From a virus: a DNA stretch of 21,548 bases. The stretch covers positions 1 through 21,548 of the IMG/VR virus record IMGVR_UViG_3300021425_000220; one strand, written 5' to 3'. A program made the translations under genes and the position numbers. The notes beneath the pieces were generated by a model that had not been told where the DNA came from, ran no database searches, and saw nothing but the letters and a program-made list of their open reading frames with translations. The stretch's first letter is position 1. The number at the start of each line of letters is the position of its first letter. This document shows positions 1-8,180 of the stretch, piece by piece.

Positions 1-1395
1 TCTAATGTATTGATCTGCGTATCTAGGATGGATACCAGAAGCAGAATCAACAAGCTGAGAAACAGTACCGGAAGGCTTAACAGCAGTAATAGCGGTAGAC
101 ACATTAATACCAAGATGTTCCGCCCATGCTGCATTAGTTTCAATCGCTTCCTCTTTGAGAGCCACAAGCCACTCTTTAAGTTTTTCACGATCTTTCCTCC
201 CTGATAACATTGGGTGATCCATGATTCCTGTAAGTGATACTCCTAGTAACGCTTCATCCTCTGTGTTGTTCTTCCAGACCTTACGCAGGTAACGAAAGTC
301 TGTCAGGGTAGCCTGTAAAGTTCCAAGGATAGCCGCAGTACGAACTTTTCGTTTAAGGTCTGACAACGTATCGGTTGCCCGGACAACAACTTCTGATAGA
401 TTGCAGAATTGGTAAGGCCGTAGGATGATTTCGCTACATGGATTAGTTCCAAAATCATAGGTAGCATCTCGTCGCTCGTTCTTTGCAGCTTGCTTTTGAC
501 TTGCGACTCGAGAGAACATACCTCTCTCTCCTGATCGGGACTCGTATAAACTTTTCCATTCATTTAGGAATGCCTCAAAATCTGGCTTCTCTGTATAACA
601 TGCACTGTTGTTGGCTAGCCCTCGTTGGGGGTTGTCTTGCCACCACTGTCCTGACTTGCATCGTCGGAGTCTATCGTCAGTGAGGTTAGACAGACTGATG
701 AGAGCACTTCTCCTAACCCCACCGACGACGACGATCTGTGCAATCTTACAGCAGATATCGTGACATTCAATTGAGGAGAGCCTACGTCCATGAGCTTCCC
801 TAAAGACTTCAATGGTAAAGTTAAACAGATCGACAAGAGGTTCTGGACCAGATGCTCTACCGCCGAAGGTTTTAAGTGCTGACCCTGCAGGTCGTACTCC
901 AGATATGTCCCACTTTGGAAGCTGACCCGAATAGAGCAAGCTGATAAGTTCTCTATATGCTTTAGCCCATCCAATTTTAGAGTCGGCGACGTGTATAACT
1001 GTATCGGTTTCATGAAAATCCTCCGCAACTTCTGGTAGTTTAGATACATACTGTCGTTCAACACTGAAGCCCACGCCTGTACCGCACATCAGGACGTACA
1101 TCATCTCGTCAAACGCTTTAGGGTGGTCAATAGGTAAGTAGCTACAGTTAAAGCCAGCTACGTTGTCACGGTCAAGAGCCTCACCAGCAGTCATCAATGC
1201 TCTCATGCTAGGCATAACATCCAGACTATGAATGTCAGAAAAGATACTGTTAGCTTCTTCAAGAGTGAGCTTACCTTTCTCAATCCAGAAGTTTAGGTAC
1301 CTGTCGATTGTTTCTTCCCAAGTTTCCCGTCGCTGCTCCTCTGGTAGGTAACGTGCATAGCGGGACTTGTGAATGTATTGTTGATATGCGTCCAT
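1..1395 (-). CDS. nrdJ: Adenosylcobalamin-dependent (class II) ribonucleotide reductase, 3' part missing
   Basis: Converts ribonucleotides to deoxyribonucleotides with a B12-generated thiyl radical, supplying dNTPs for phage replication. The frame is open from ATG 1395 to the window edge (465 codons, C-terminus cut off). Visible monomeric class II motifs: GFNCSYLPID with Cys84 (first of the redox cysteine pair), CGTGVGFSVE about residues 99-108, NPCSEIIL with Cys320 and FCNLSE with Cys331, and KPSGTVS near the cut end. The 11-residue spacing of Cys320 and Cys331 matches Cys408/Cys419 of the Lactobacillus leichmannii enzyme. The start overlaps the stop of the upstream DUF3310 gene (TAATG) and has AAGGAA about 8 bases upstream. 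It is oxygen-independent and needs host or environmental cobalamin. I translated nearly the whole stretch and found no frameshift. Confidence 0.95.
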   Translation of the reverse strand, partial: MDAYQQYIHKSRYARYLPEEQRRETWEETIDRYLNFWIEKGKLTLEEANSIFSDIHSLDVMPSMRALMTAGEALDRDNVAGFNCSYLPIDHPKAFDEMMYVLMCGTGVGFSVERQYVSKLPEVAEDFHETDTVIHVADSKIGWAKAYRELISLLYSGQLPKWDISGVRPAGSALKTFGGRASGPEPLVDLFNFTIEVFREAHGRRLSSIECHDICCKIAQIVVVGGVRRSALISLSNLTDDRLRRCKSGQWWQDNPQRGLANNSACYTEKPDFEAFLNEWKSLYESRSGERGMFSRVASQKQAAKNERRDATYDFGTNPCSEIILRPYQFCNLSEVVVRATDTLSDLKRKVRTAAILGTLQATLTDFRYLRKVWKNNTEDEALLGVSLTGIMDHPMLSGRKDREKLKEWLVALKEEAIETNAAWAEHLGINVSTAITAVKPSGTVSQLVDSASGIHPRYADQYIR

Positions 1396-1658
1396 TAATT
1401 AATTTCCTTGATTAGTTTTTCAATGTACCACCGACACTTGCGTAAGTCTTCTACTGGTTTACCTTTGTAATCGTAACGCCACAGATACTTCAATGCGTTA
1501 CCCTTAAGATAGCCGTTAAACTCGTGGGGCGGCATAGATGCTTTGATAGCTTCAATAGCTTCGATAGCGCCTTTGTTGTAGTGGTCAGGTTTCTCTACTG
1601 GATCAGGCACTGCTCTTAAACTGTCCCACTCAGCAGGAGTTACATCGTCTATGCTCAT
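1395..1658 (-). CDS. DUF3310 family small phage protein
   Basis: An 87-residue protein of the DUF3310 type found in many phages. The family pattern is clear: KPDHYNKGAIEAIEAI in the middle, GNALKYLWRY about residues 53-62, KGKPVEDLRKCRWYIEKL near the C-terminus. The biochemical role is not established; members sit beside nucleotide-metabolism and replication genes, as here between a metallophosphoesterase and the ribonucleotide reductase. The start overlaps the metallophosphoesterase stop by 4 bases (ATGA) and the stop overlaps the reductase start by 1 base (TAATG), so translation is probably coupled on both sides. Confidence 0.88.
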   Translation of the reverse strand: MSIDDVTPAEWDSLRAVPDPVEKPDHYNKGAIEAIEAIKASMPPHEFNGYLKGNALKYLWRYDYKGKPVEDLRKCRWYIEKLIKEIN

Positions 1659-2419
1659 CCGTACTTCCTCCTCAGATAGTTCATGCTAATCGGTAGCTCA
1701 TCAAAGGAACCGTCGTCTACTTCGTTGAGCATCCAGATTCCAGACCAGCTACCGTTCGTTTGTGGGTTTAGATAGTCCTCACTGTGGTTGTAATAGATAC
1801 CAGCAAACAAACCAGTGATGTTACTACCGTCTGCTTTACGTGCGTAGGCTATGTCTCTGTCTTGCACGTGTCCCATGATGCACGACATGAACTTCTTTTG
1901 CAACATGAGTTTCGCACATGTGACGGGTCTTCCCATGACTCCACTCGTGAAATAGTGGCAGTACGCGATACCATCAATGATGATGGGTTGCAGAAAAGGG
2001 ATAACTTCCCAGCCGGTTTCATCCAATAAGAAATGGTCATAACTCATTAGTCCTTCTAGTTTAGGATCAGCTTCAATAGCTCGCTCAATCCGTTGCTCAT
2101 GGTTGCCTAACAAGAATACCATCCGTGGTGTCCATGTCTTCTTCTTGTTACTGCGCAGCCTGTTTTGTTCCTTACGGATAGGTAACATGAACTGATCCAT
2201 GGCTTCAATGCCAGCTTCAATGTCAAGTGTGTACCTACGACCTTCAAAGGACTTCTTGCCTACGTCATAGCTACTGAGACTTGGCATGTCCCAGTGATCC
2301 CCCAGATGTACAATAACGTCAGGCTTAGTTGCTGCTGCGTAACGACCAGCCCAGTACAGATGCTGGTTAGGCAGTCCCGGTTTTACTTGAGTATCAGGTA
2401 TTACTAGGTGTCTAGTCAT
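1655..2419 (-). CDS. Calcineurin-like metallophosphoesterase
   Basis: A 254-residue phage metallophosphoesterase, predicted to hydrolyse phosphomono- or phosphodiesters with a two-metal centre; the substrate is unknown. Motifs in order: IPDTQ with Asp9 (a Gln sits where many relatives have His in DxH), LGDHWD with Asp41 and Asp44, LLGNHEQR with Asn106-His107-Glu108, His155, and MGHVQ with His184. The N-terminal DTQVKPG variant is typical of the phage branch. It lies in the replication operon, overlapping endonuclease I upstream and DUF3310 downstream by 4 bases each. A nucleotide-processing or DNA-end-processing role is plausible from context but not shown by sequence. Confidence 0.88.
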   Translation of the reverse strand: MTRHLVIPDTQVKPGLPNQHLYWAGRYAAATKPDVIVHLGDHWDMPSLSSYDVGKKSFEGRRYTLDIEAGIEAMDQFMLPIRKEQNRLRSNKKKTWTPRMVFLLGNHEQRIERAIEADPKLEGLMSYDHFLLDETGWEVIPFLQPIIIDGIAYCHYFTSGVMGRPVTCAKLMLQKKFMSCIMGHVQDRDIAYARKADGSNITGLFAGIYYNHSEDYLNPQTNGSWSGIWMLNEVDDGSFDELPISMNYLRRKYG

Positions 2420-2826
2420 TGCTTTTTACTCCATCCGACAGGACAGGTTTCTGGTGTGTACCATGTGAATCCCTGTTTGTCTGCCCATTCTTGCATGGTG
2501 TATCTTGTCCCGTCACTTCTACGTCTTGCTCCAGGCATGGCTGTTCTTGGATTTTGGAAGACGAATACCAACGTCTCCTGTTCGCAAAGGCATCTGCTAA
2601 TATCAACATACTTTTTCGCTTCTGCTCTATCACGGAACCTCCCTTTAGCTTCAATGTAGATAGTATACTCACCGTCCCTGTAGATAAAGTCAGGCTCGTA
2701 TGTTCGTACTTGAGTATAGGTTATCTTGTCAACGTGGTACTCGCACCGTTTAAACTTCTGGTGAAGATCGTACTCAAACCAACTGTCATATCCTTTCGGT
2801 ATGTTACGTCTCGTTCTTTTCTTCAC
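2416..2826 (-). CDS. Endonuclease I, T7 gp3-like Holliday junction resolvase
   Basis: Resolves branched DNA and helps degrade host DNA during T7-type replication. Counting from GTG 2826 the protein has 136 residues and the catalytic set matches T7 endonuclease I: Glu18 (SWFEYDL), Asp46 (YEPDF), Glu59 and Lys61 (IEAKG), corresponding to T7 Glu20, Asp55, Glu65 and Lys67. I chose GTG 2826 because GGGAAAG lies 6 bases upstream and it overlaps the exonuclease by only 23 bases. A longer form from GTG 2892 (158 residues, GAGGAG immediately upstream) is possible, but its extra N-terminus lies inside the exonuclease gene and looks non-homologous. The stop overlaps the next start (ATGA). Confidence 0.88.
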   Translation of the reverse strand: MKKRTRRNIPKGYDSWFEYDLHQKFKRCEYHVDKITYTQVRTYEPDFIYRDGEYTIYIEAKGRFRDRAEAKKYVDISRCLCEQETLVFVFQNPRTAMPGARRRSDGTRYTMQEWADKQGFTWYTPETCPVGWSKKQ

Positions 2827-3499
2827 TTGGTCTTTCCCACATCTGATTAGGTTCACGGCGTAGCCAGAGCAGCCTAGCGTTTTCAATGACACGCTCCTCA
2901 GACTCTAACAACTCAACGCACTTGTTGAACATCTCTATCTCTGTCAGTCCTTCAAGGAGCTTCTGAGACTTCTTATCACCGATACCATACACACCGACAA
3001 TGTTATCAGCTTTGTCGCCCATGATGATTTGACGGTAGAAGAACAGTAAGCCTTCCTCTTCGTTAACAGAAGTTAGTTCACGTTTGTTGAAGTTGTAGTG
3101 TCTGCACGGTACTTGTTGGAAGTCCTTGTCGAGACTGACAATGATGCTGTCAGGGGTGGTGGTAGCGTCGATAGCAATCAAGTCATCAGCTTCCTCACCG
3201 TCTGACACGACAGCATTCCAGTCTTCGATAAGATACTTACGTATAGCTTCCAAGTGTACAGGTTTCTCTTTGTCCTTACGATTACCCTTGTAGGGCGCGG
3301 TAACAGCTACGTCATTACGGAAGTTACCCTTACCTGTTAGGTAGACACGGTAGTCTGGTTCGCCGTCTATCATAGTGTATAGATCGCTTACCATATCAGA
3401 CAAGAAACTGCCCGTAGTATAACAGGCAGTCTTGACTGACTCATCATTGCACTTGAATGCACAACGATAAGCTACAATGTCACCATCAATCAGGATCAC
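2804..3499 (-). CDS. 5'-3' exonuclease, T7 gp6-like (FEN/PIN fold)
   Basis: A 231-residue 5'-3' exonuclease that would remove RNA primers and degrade host DNA to nucleotides. Acidic metal ligands are visible in family order: Asp5 and Asp7 (LIDGD), Glu103-Asp105-Asp106 (EEADDLI), Asp124 and Asp126 (LDKDFQQ), Asp162 and Asp165 (GDKADNIVGV). They are followed by the helix-3-turn-helix GIGDKKSQKLL near 172-182. Translation starts at GTG 3499, which shares a GTGA overlap with the SSB stop; the upstream Shine-Dalgarno (GGAAGC) is weak, so coupling to the SSB gene is likely. The C-terminal tail overlaps the endonuclease I gene. Confidence 0.92.
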   Translation of the reverse strand: MILIDGDIVAYRCAFKCNDESVKTACYTTGSFLSDMVSDLYTMIDGEPDYRVYLTGKGNFRNDVAVTAPYKGNRKDKEKPVHLEAIRKYLIEDWNAVVSDGEEADDLIAIDATTTPDSIIVSLDKDFQQVPCRHYNFNKRELTSVNEEEGLLFFYRQIIMGDKADNIVGVYGIGDKKSQKLLEGLTEIEMFNKCVELLESEERVIENARLLWLRREPNQMWERPSEEKNET

Positions 3500-3900
3500 A
3501 ACGCTTCCGCTTCAGATACTGAGTTGTCAGCGTATTCGATCAGGTTAGTAACCTTCATCTTGATCATGGATGGTGAACGGCCAGTACCAACAGACCAGTC
3601 GTAGTAACCTACAACAGCAACAGCCTCAGACCCGTTAGCGATGAGTACATCTTCAGGAATCTCAACACCGTTCTCATCCGTTAGACGCATAGGGTTGTTG
3701 CTCTTCATGGTGATAAAGAAGCCACGTTCGTCACCTTTGTTGCTCGGTGCAATACCCATTTCTTCGATAGCTTCAACAGCTTTCTCGCTGAGGTTTCCAA
3801 GCTGCACTTGATACTTGTTACTGTACTTGTTGAGCTTGTTACGCTCACACCAGTAGACGGTACCGCGTACAGTGATGGGTGGTAGTTTGTTTGCAGACAT
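3496..3900 (-). CDS. Single-stranded DNA-binding protein, gp2.5-like
   Basis: A 134-residue protein resembling the short SSBs of podophages. The N-terminal part (GTVYWCERNKLNKYSNKYQVQLGNLS) is a typical OB-fold beginning, a central strand carries FITMKSNNP, and the acidic tail ends EYADNSVSEAEAL, the kind of C-terminus that contacts polymerase and helicase. It is shorter than T7 gp2.5 (232 residues). ATG 3900 is preceded by AAGGAG 6 bases upstream, one of the best ribosome sites on this strand, fitting a protein needed in quantity. It sits between polymerase and exonuclease, as expected for a T7-type replisome. The family call rests on pattern and context. Confidence 0.78.
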   Translation of the reverse strand: MSANKLPPITVRGTVYWCERNKLNKYSNKYQVQLGNLSEKAVEAIEEMGIAPSNKGDERGFFITMKSNNPMRLTDENGVEIPEDVLIANGSEAVAVVGYYDWSVGTGRSPSMIKMKVTNLIEYADNSVSEAEAL

Positions 3901-3910
3901 AAGTTTCTCC

Positions 3911-5551
3911 TTAATGAGTTTCTGCCCAATTGTTGCCTACTCTATATTCGCCGTCTAATGGACACCGTAGGCTGAGTGTCTCTCCGGCAAGCTTGATAGC
4001 ACGTACACCCATACGTCCAACCGTATCAGCGTAGTGTGCTGGTGTTTCTATCTGCCATTCGTCATGGACGTTAGCAACAAATTTGTGTGGTATATACAGT
4101 AACTTAGCATTCAAGATTGTCAAGGCTTCTTTCATAACAATAGCCCCAGCGCCTTGAAGCAGTGTGTTCAGTGCGGCGTGTTCTGATCTGACTCTGAGCT
4201 TTCGTCCGTCGAGTCCAGCAAGGACGCCTGATACAGCCTCTCTGTGAGTATCTCTTCTAACTCTTTCAAGAGACGGCGTGTTAGAAAGAAATGTTTCTTT
4301 AAGTCTGCGTCCAGTAACGCTATTTCCTCCAACGATAGCTCCGATCTTAGCATCTCCGGCTCCATACAGAAACGCATAAATGAATGTTTTTGCAAGAGGC
4401 CTTGTCTCAAGTCCAGCTGCTCGTTGATTAGCCGTATGAATATCGCCATTGAGGATTTCATTGGTATAGTCTTCGTCATCCATGTAGTGAGCCAGCATAC
4501 GTAGCTCTAAACCGCTGGCGTCGATGCCAACTAACTTGTTACCTTCGTCCACTGTCCAGCACGACCGACACTCTGTGCCAAACGGTGCAGACACAGCTGG
4601 TACCTGCGCCATGTTAGGTGATTGGTGTGTCATACGTCCTGTCACAGCACCGTTAGTGATGACTCTACCGTGTACTCTACCATCCTCTTTGACAGCTTTC
4701 AACCACGAGTCGATCTGTGCAACACGTTTCTGCAACATCATGTAACGTGCAACAGCTTTAGCTTCGGGTCTGTCGATACCGTCAAGCACCTTCTCATCCA
4801 CGATGATGTTACCCTTCTCAGTCTTCTTGTCAAACTTAACGCCAAGACTTTGCAGACGCTCTGCTATCTGCTTACGTGAGCCAGGGTTGAACACTGTTAC
4901 CTTGTCCTTCAGACGCTTACCTGTCTTCTCAGAGATACGTTCTTCAACGATAGGCGGAAAGATAGACTGTAGCTCTGCTTCGATGTTGTTCATCTCAAAC
5001 ATTAAATCCATCATCAACTTGTCTGCATACTCAGTGTCAAGCCTGAAGCCGTTACGTTCCTGTTCAGTCACGATCCAGCCTACACGATGCTCAAGATCAA
5101 TGGACTTTTGAGAGAAACCTTCCTTGCGTAGCTGCAACGCTAACCACTTATGAACCTGCTCGGTCAGCTCCACGTCAGCTATACAGTATCGGACCATTTC
5201 TTCAGTAAGGCCTCCATCGAAGTCTTCGAATGCAATTTTTCCATCTCCTCCAATAATTTTGCCCCAGTTTCGCAGGGAATGTCCGCCTTCTTGACTGGGG
5301 TTGTAGAGTCTGGAGAGGTATAAAGTGTCAACAACATAATGCCTAGGGATGCGTACGTTCCAAACACGATCAAGAACACCAACATCGAAGCCGATGAGAT
5401 TATGTCCGACAATTTCTTCAGCATTGTTCAACACCTTCTGTAAGGTATCTGGTGTAGTGTGAACCTGTATATCGTTCTTCACCTTCGTAACTGCACACCA
5501 GATCGTTGAGTGATCCGTAGTAGTTTCTATATCCAAGTAACAAGTATTCAT
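3911..5551 (-). CDS. Family A DNA polymerase (T7 gp5-like) with 3'-5' exonuclease domain
   Basis: Replicative polymerase, 546 residues. The proofreading domain shows ExoI YLDIETT (Asp7, Glu9), ExoII GHNLIGFD and ExoIII YCIADVELT. The polymerase domain shows motif A GIDASGLELR (Asp344), the O-helix RPLAKTFIYAFLYGAG and motif C VHDEWQ (His496, Asp497). The O-helix residue equivalent to E. coli Phe762/T7 Tyr526 is Tyr392, and the next residue is Ala where T7 has Gly. Tyr762-type phage polymerases are usually associated with lytic phages that carry a reductase. The protein is about 160 residues shorter than T7 gp5 and appears to lack the thioredoxin-binding loop. ATG 5551 is the first start after an in-frame stop at 5564-5566; its ribosome site is weak. 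Confidence 0.96.
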   Translation of the reverse strand: MNTCYLDIETTTDHSTIWCAVTKVKNDIQVHTTPDTLQKVLNNAEEIVGHNLIGFDVGVLDRVWNVRIPRHYVVDTLYLSRLYNPSQEGGHSLRNWGKIIGGDGKIAFEDFDGGLTEEMVRYCIADVELTEQVHKWLALQLRKEGFSQKSIDLEHRVGWIVTEQERNGFRLDTEYADKLMMDLMFEMNNIEAELQSIFPPIVEERISEKTGKRLKDKVTVFNPGSRKQIAERLQSLGVKFDKKTEKGNIIVDEKVLDGIDRPEAKAVARYMMLQKRVAQIDSWLKAVKEDGRVHGRVITNGAVTGRMTHQSPNMAQVPAVSAPFGTECRSCWTVDEGNKLVGIDASGLELRMLAHYMDDEDYTNEILNGDIHTANQRAAGLETRPLAKTFIYAFLYGAGDAKIGAIVGGNSVTGRRLKETFLSNTPSLERVRRDTHREAVSGVLAGLDGRKLRVRSEHAALNTLLQGAGAIVMKEALTILNAKLLYIPHKFVANVHDEWQIETPAHYADTVGRMGVRAIKLAGETLSLRCPLDGEYRVGNNWAETH

Positions 5552-5589
5552 GGTAACGCTCGTTTATTTCGTTGCGGTCAAGATCATGG

Positions 5590-5832
5590 TTAAACTTCTG
5601 ATAAGTCTCCGTCAACTGTTCCTGTTCCAAAATCCAGCTCCCAATCTTGCTCATGGTAAACCATCTCCTCTATGTCTGCGAGTGTTCGTAGGTCTGCTCT
5701 GTCGATTACGTCACTGTCATCAAGACTAACAGCTGCACATCGGTTGCACAAGTCTACAAACTCTTGGCTAACAGCGAATCGTCTTGTTGCTTCGTAGTCT
5801 GTTAGCTCTACGTCACACGCTATACATCTCAT
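5590..5832 (-). CDS. Small zinc-binding phage protein (CxxC...CxxC)
   Basis: An 80-residue protein with two knuckles, Cys3-x2-Cys6 and Cys29-x2-Cys32, around ELTDYEATRR, followed by an acidic tail with many Asp and Glu (about residues 37-80). The N-terminal half matches a small protein seen in many T7-like and T4-like environmental phages, usually beside replication genes; its function is unknown. The four cysteines suggest a single zinc ribbon. Its start shares an ATGA overlap with the upstream gene, and its stop lies 38 bases before the polymerase start. Confidence 0.8.
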   Translation of the reverse strand: MRCIACDVELTDYEATRRFAVSQEFVDLCNRCAAVSLDDSDVIDRADLRTLADIEEMVYHEQDWELDFGTGTVDGDLSEV

Positions 5833-6329
5833 TCAATCAGTTCCTTTACATCTGTCAGCTTATGCTGATCTAAAAAGTATGCGGGTCTGTTACGACCAAA
5901 AGGATCACCCCAGTTTTCCTCTTGTACTATATCATCATACGTTGCATAACCTACTACAGTATACTCAGGAAACTCCCCCACTACTAGCAAATATATCTCA
6001 CACTGATCGTGTTTCTTGTGAGGCATTACGATAAGTCTGCCTGTTCTATACTTGGTTGTCTTCACATCGACAGTTTTACCTTTGTGTATCATGTCGTATG
6101 CTGGCAACTCGTGTGCTTGAAAGTCTGTTTCAATGTCATAGTACACATTGAGTATCTTTGCTGCGGCCATTTCAGAGCCAACACCGTCAACGTCAATGTT
6201 CTTGTACGAATCCACAGTGACTACGTTTTTATCCTGCCCAAAACCTTTCTCTCTGGCATTCTCATAACGCATCTTTGCAATAGATTGACAGACCTTTTGT
6301 TCGTTCTTTCCTAGCTTATAAGATATCAT
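5829..6329 (-). CDS. Hypothetical protein with PD-(D/E)XK-nuclease-like features
   Basis: A 166-residue protein with no family name I can assign. After GVGSEMAAAKIL (conserved Glu in a helix) comes AYDMIHKGKTVDVKTTKYRTGRLIV: an Asp, then about ten residues on, D-V-K at the end of a beta strand. That is the usual spacing of the catalytic core in PD-(D/E)XK nucleases. The remainder is beta-rich and ends ELIE. I chose ATG 6329 because AGGAGA lies 6 bases upstream; an in-frame GTG at 6344 would place that Shine-Dalgarno inside the coding region. It overlaps the helicase 3' end by 14 bases and the next gene by 4. The nuclease role is inference. Confidence 0.75.
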   Translation of the reverse strand: MISYKLGKNEQKVCQSIAKMRYENAREKGFGQDKNVVTVDSYKNIDVDGVGSEMAAAKILNVYYDIETDFQAHELPAYDMIHKGKTVDVKTTKYRTGRLIVMPHKKHDQCEIYLLVVGEFPEYTVVGYATYDDIVQEENWGDPFGRNRPAYFLDQHKLTDVKELIE

Positions 6330-7944
6330 TGTGCTTCTCCTCACGCTGTGTCAGTCGTCCAGTGGCTTCATTGTAGAATACCTCACACGCCTTGCCTGTC
6401 TTGCCAGTGTACCTGTTCTTCAACACACGCAGCACGGTCGTATTTCTGACAACGGCGTCGTCACTCTGGCTGTTACGCTCAGCACCAATGACCGCATCAG
6501 ACAGCTGTGCAATCGACGCAGAGCCACGTAACATACCAAGGCTAGTCACTGCACCATCCTCCAGTTGCTTCCCTTCAGGGCGTCTCAGGTGGCTCACAAG
6601 AAACATACAAATACCCATCTCCTGTACGAACGTCCGCAGCTTAGTCATTATCATGTCCAAGGCACGTCGCTCGTCACCGTTGCTCTGGTCAGAGACCAGG
6701 ATAGAGACGTGATCGAGTACGATATAACGTACGCCTAAGACCTTGACGAAGTATCTCATACGGCCCAGTACGTTTTCTATCTCGTTACTGCCGAAGTGTT
6801 CCCACAGATACACACGGTTCTCATAGTCCATCGTATCGTAAACTAAATCAATGTCGCTGTCGTCATACTCACAGTCAGGTAAGTGTATTGGCTTGTTCAG
6901 TTCAAGCCCTACAAGGCCACGCATGGTTCGCTCAGGTGTCTCCTCAAGAAACATCAAGCCAAGGTTATCTTCAGACTGTGCCATGATGGAACTAACTATC
7001 TCACGTAGAAGCGTACTCTTACCCAGCCCTGAACCTGCACAAATAGTAACCAACTCAGACGTGCGTATGCCGTACAAGTGTTTGTTCAGTCCATCGAACG
7101 GGTACTGTACCTTCGCCTTGGTTAGTGGCTTCTTAATCAGATCGCGCAGCTCACCAGCACCAACGATACCTTCAGGTGTGTAAGGCTGAGCAGACCAGAA
7201 TGCTTTGGTGTATAGCTCTGACTGGTTGTTAACAAGGTAATCACACGCATCCTTGTAGCCGTTGACGTGCTTAACAATCCTTGCCTTGTTACCGAACAGA
7301 TCAGCACACTCCTTTGCTGCTTTCTGTCCTGGCTCGTCAGCATCGAAGCAGATAACCACATTCTCGAAGCTGTTAAGCCAATCATAAAAGAGGCGACAGT
7401 CCTTTGCCGCCGACGTTGCACCGTTACGGACACTGACAACGGGAAACTTACTACCTGTCATTTGGTGAGCCGCTAACGCATCATACTCACCTTCAACGAT
7501 AGTCACATACTTACCACCTTCAGAGAACAAGTGTTGTCCATACAAGCCAGCCTGTTTCCAATCACCAATGATACTGAACCGCTTGTCAGGGTTGCGTACC
7601 TTGGCGGCGATGGGTTTTGTCGGGTCTTCAGGGTTGTAATAACCGAATGTTGTGATGTCACCTTGCTTTAACGCTGCGTACTTCTTCGCCGTTGTTCCTG
7701 TAATTAGACGGTCAGTGATGGACCTGTACTCCGCCGTGATTAAACGGTGTTCTGTCTGGCTAAACGATGGCTTTGGTGCATCGCTGATAGAACCTAGCTC
7801 TCGTACGTTTTCCCGTACGCTACCCTTGTCGGCTGGTGTGTACGTATCACAAACAAAACACTTGCTCGAGCCGTCTTCATTATACGCTAACCCGTCGCTA
7901 CTGTCACAGTCAGGGCAAGGTTGGTGTGTTTCAGTGAAGGCCAT
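6316..7944 (-). CDS. Bifunctional DNA primase-helicase, T7 gp4-like
   Basis: Unwinds the phage fork and lays RNA primers. Counting from ATG 7944 (542 residues): a zinc-binding domain with CPDC (Cys10, Cys13) and CFVC (Cys29, Cys32), the same layout as T7 gp4A; a TOPRIM primase core with VEGEYD (Glu151) and CFDADEPG (Asp201, Asp203); then a DnaB/RecA-type helicase with Walker A GSGLGKST (Lys309), Walker B IVLDHVSIL (Asp411), the SHLRRPEG motif and the LKNRYTG arginine-finger region. ATG 7944 has AGGA/GGAG just upstream and starts right before the zinc domain, so it is preferred over an in-frame ATG at 7986 lying inside the upstream gene. It overlaps both neighbours by 14 bases. Confidence 0.95.
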   Translation of the reverse strand: MAFTETHQPCPDCDSSDGLAYNEDGSSKCFVCDTYTPADKGSVRENVRELGSISDAPKPSFSQTEHRLITAEYRSITDRLITGTTAKKYAALKQGDITTFGYYNPEDPTKPIAAKVRNPDKRFSIIGDWKQAGLYGQHLFSEGGKYVTIVEGEYDALAAHQMTGSKFPVVSVRNGATSAAKDCRLFYDWLNSFENVVICFDADEPGQKAAKECADLFGNKARIVKHVNGYKDACDYLVNNQSELYTKAFWSAQPYTPEGIVGAGELRDLIKKPLTKAKVQYPFDGLNKHLYGIRTSELVTICAGSGLGKSTLLREIVSSIMAQSEDNLGLMFLEETPERTMRGLVGLELNKPIHLPDCEYDDSDIDLVYDTMDYENRVYLWEHFGSNEIENVLGRMRYFVKVLGVRYIVLDHVSILVSDQSNGDERRALDMIMTKLRTFVQEMGICMFLVSHLRRPEGKQLEDGAVTSLGMLRGSASIAQLSDAVIGAERNSQSDDAVVRNTTVLRVLKNRYTGKTGKACEVFYNEATGRLTQREEKHNDIL

Positions 7945-8113
7945 TACGTCCTGCTCCCATGTCGCTGTACAATTCATCAATCTCACCGTCGTCCATTGTC
8001 TCTAACAACTCGGTGAAAAATCCCCCTGCAATGTTCAAAGCTTCCGTTACGGTTAACAAGTCCAACTGCCGTTCAACAAGTTCCATTATCTTCTGCTCTT
8101 TAGAGATACTCAT
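7931..8113 (-). CDS. Small acidic hypothetical protein
   Basis: A 60-residue protein, mostly helical by composition, with an acidic C-terminal half (LLETMDDGEIDELYSDMG). No motif or family recognised. Its stop overlaps the primase-helicase start by 14 bases, so it is the leader gene of the replication block and may be translationally coupled to the helicase. Upstream is an AT-rich gap of about 65 bases to the next gene; AAGG lies 9 bases before ATG 8113. Confidence 0.65.
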   Translation of the reverse strand: MSISKEQKIMELVERQLDLLTVTEALNIAGGFFTELLETMDDGEIDELYSDMGAGRNGLH

Positions 8114-8180
8114 AGGATAAATACCTTATAAGATAATAAATTTAAGATAAACTTATATGCTTTCTGCATAGAGTCTAACA
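8114..8180. other. Short AT-rich gap with inverted repeat
   Basis: This 67-base gap is the only clear break in the tiled small-gene block. It is very AT-rich and contains CTTATA/TATAAG arms around a roughly 20-base AT loop. It could hold a weak minus-strand promoter or an RNA processing site ahead of the helicase operon, but no -35/-10 pair close to consensus is visible, so I assign no function. Confidence 0.35.

Noticed and set aside
615-1064. 149-codon minus-strand frame
   Set aside because: Lies wholly inside the reductase gene in another frame; the reductase frame is continuous with all family motifs.
5418-5654. 78-codon minus-strand frame between the zinc protein and the polymerase
   Set aside because: It overlaps the polymerase start by 134 bases and the upstream gene by 65 bases in other frames, both of which have clear family support; it has no family match.
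8127-8136. TATAAGATAA shared with 10858-10867
   Set aside because: A 10-base match between two very AT-rich stretches is easily expected by chance; no second shared element nearby.
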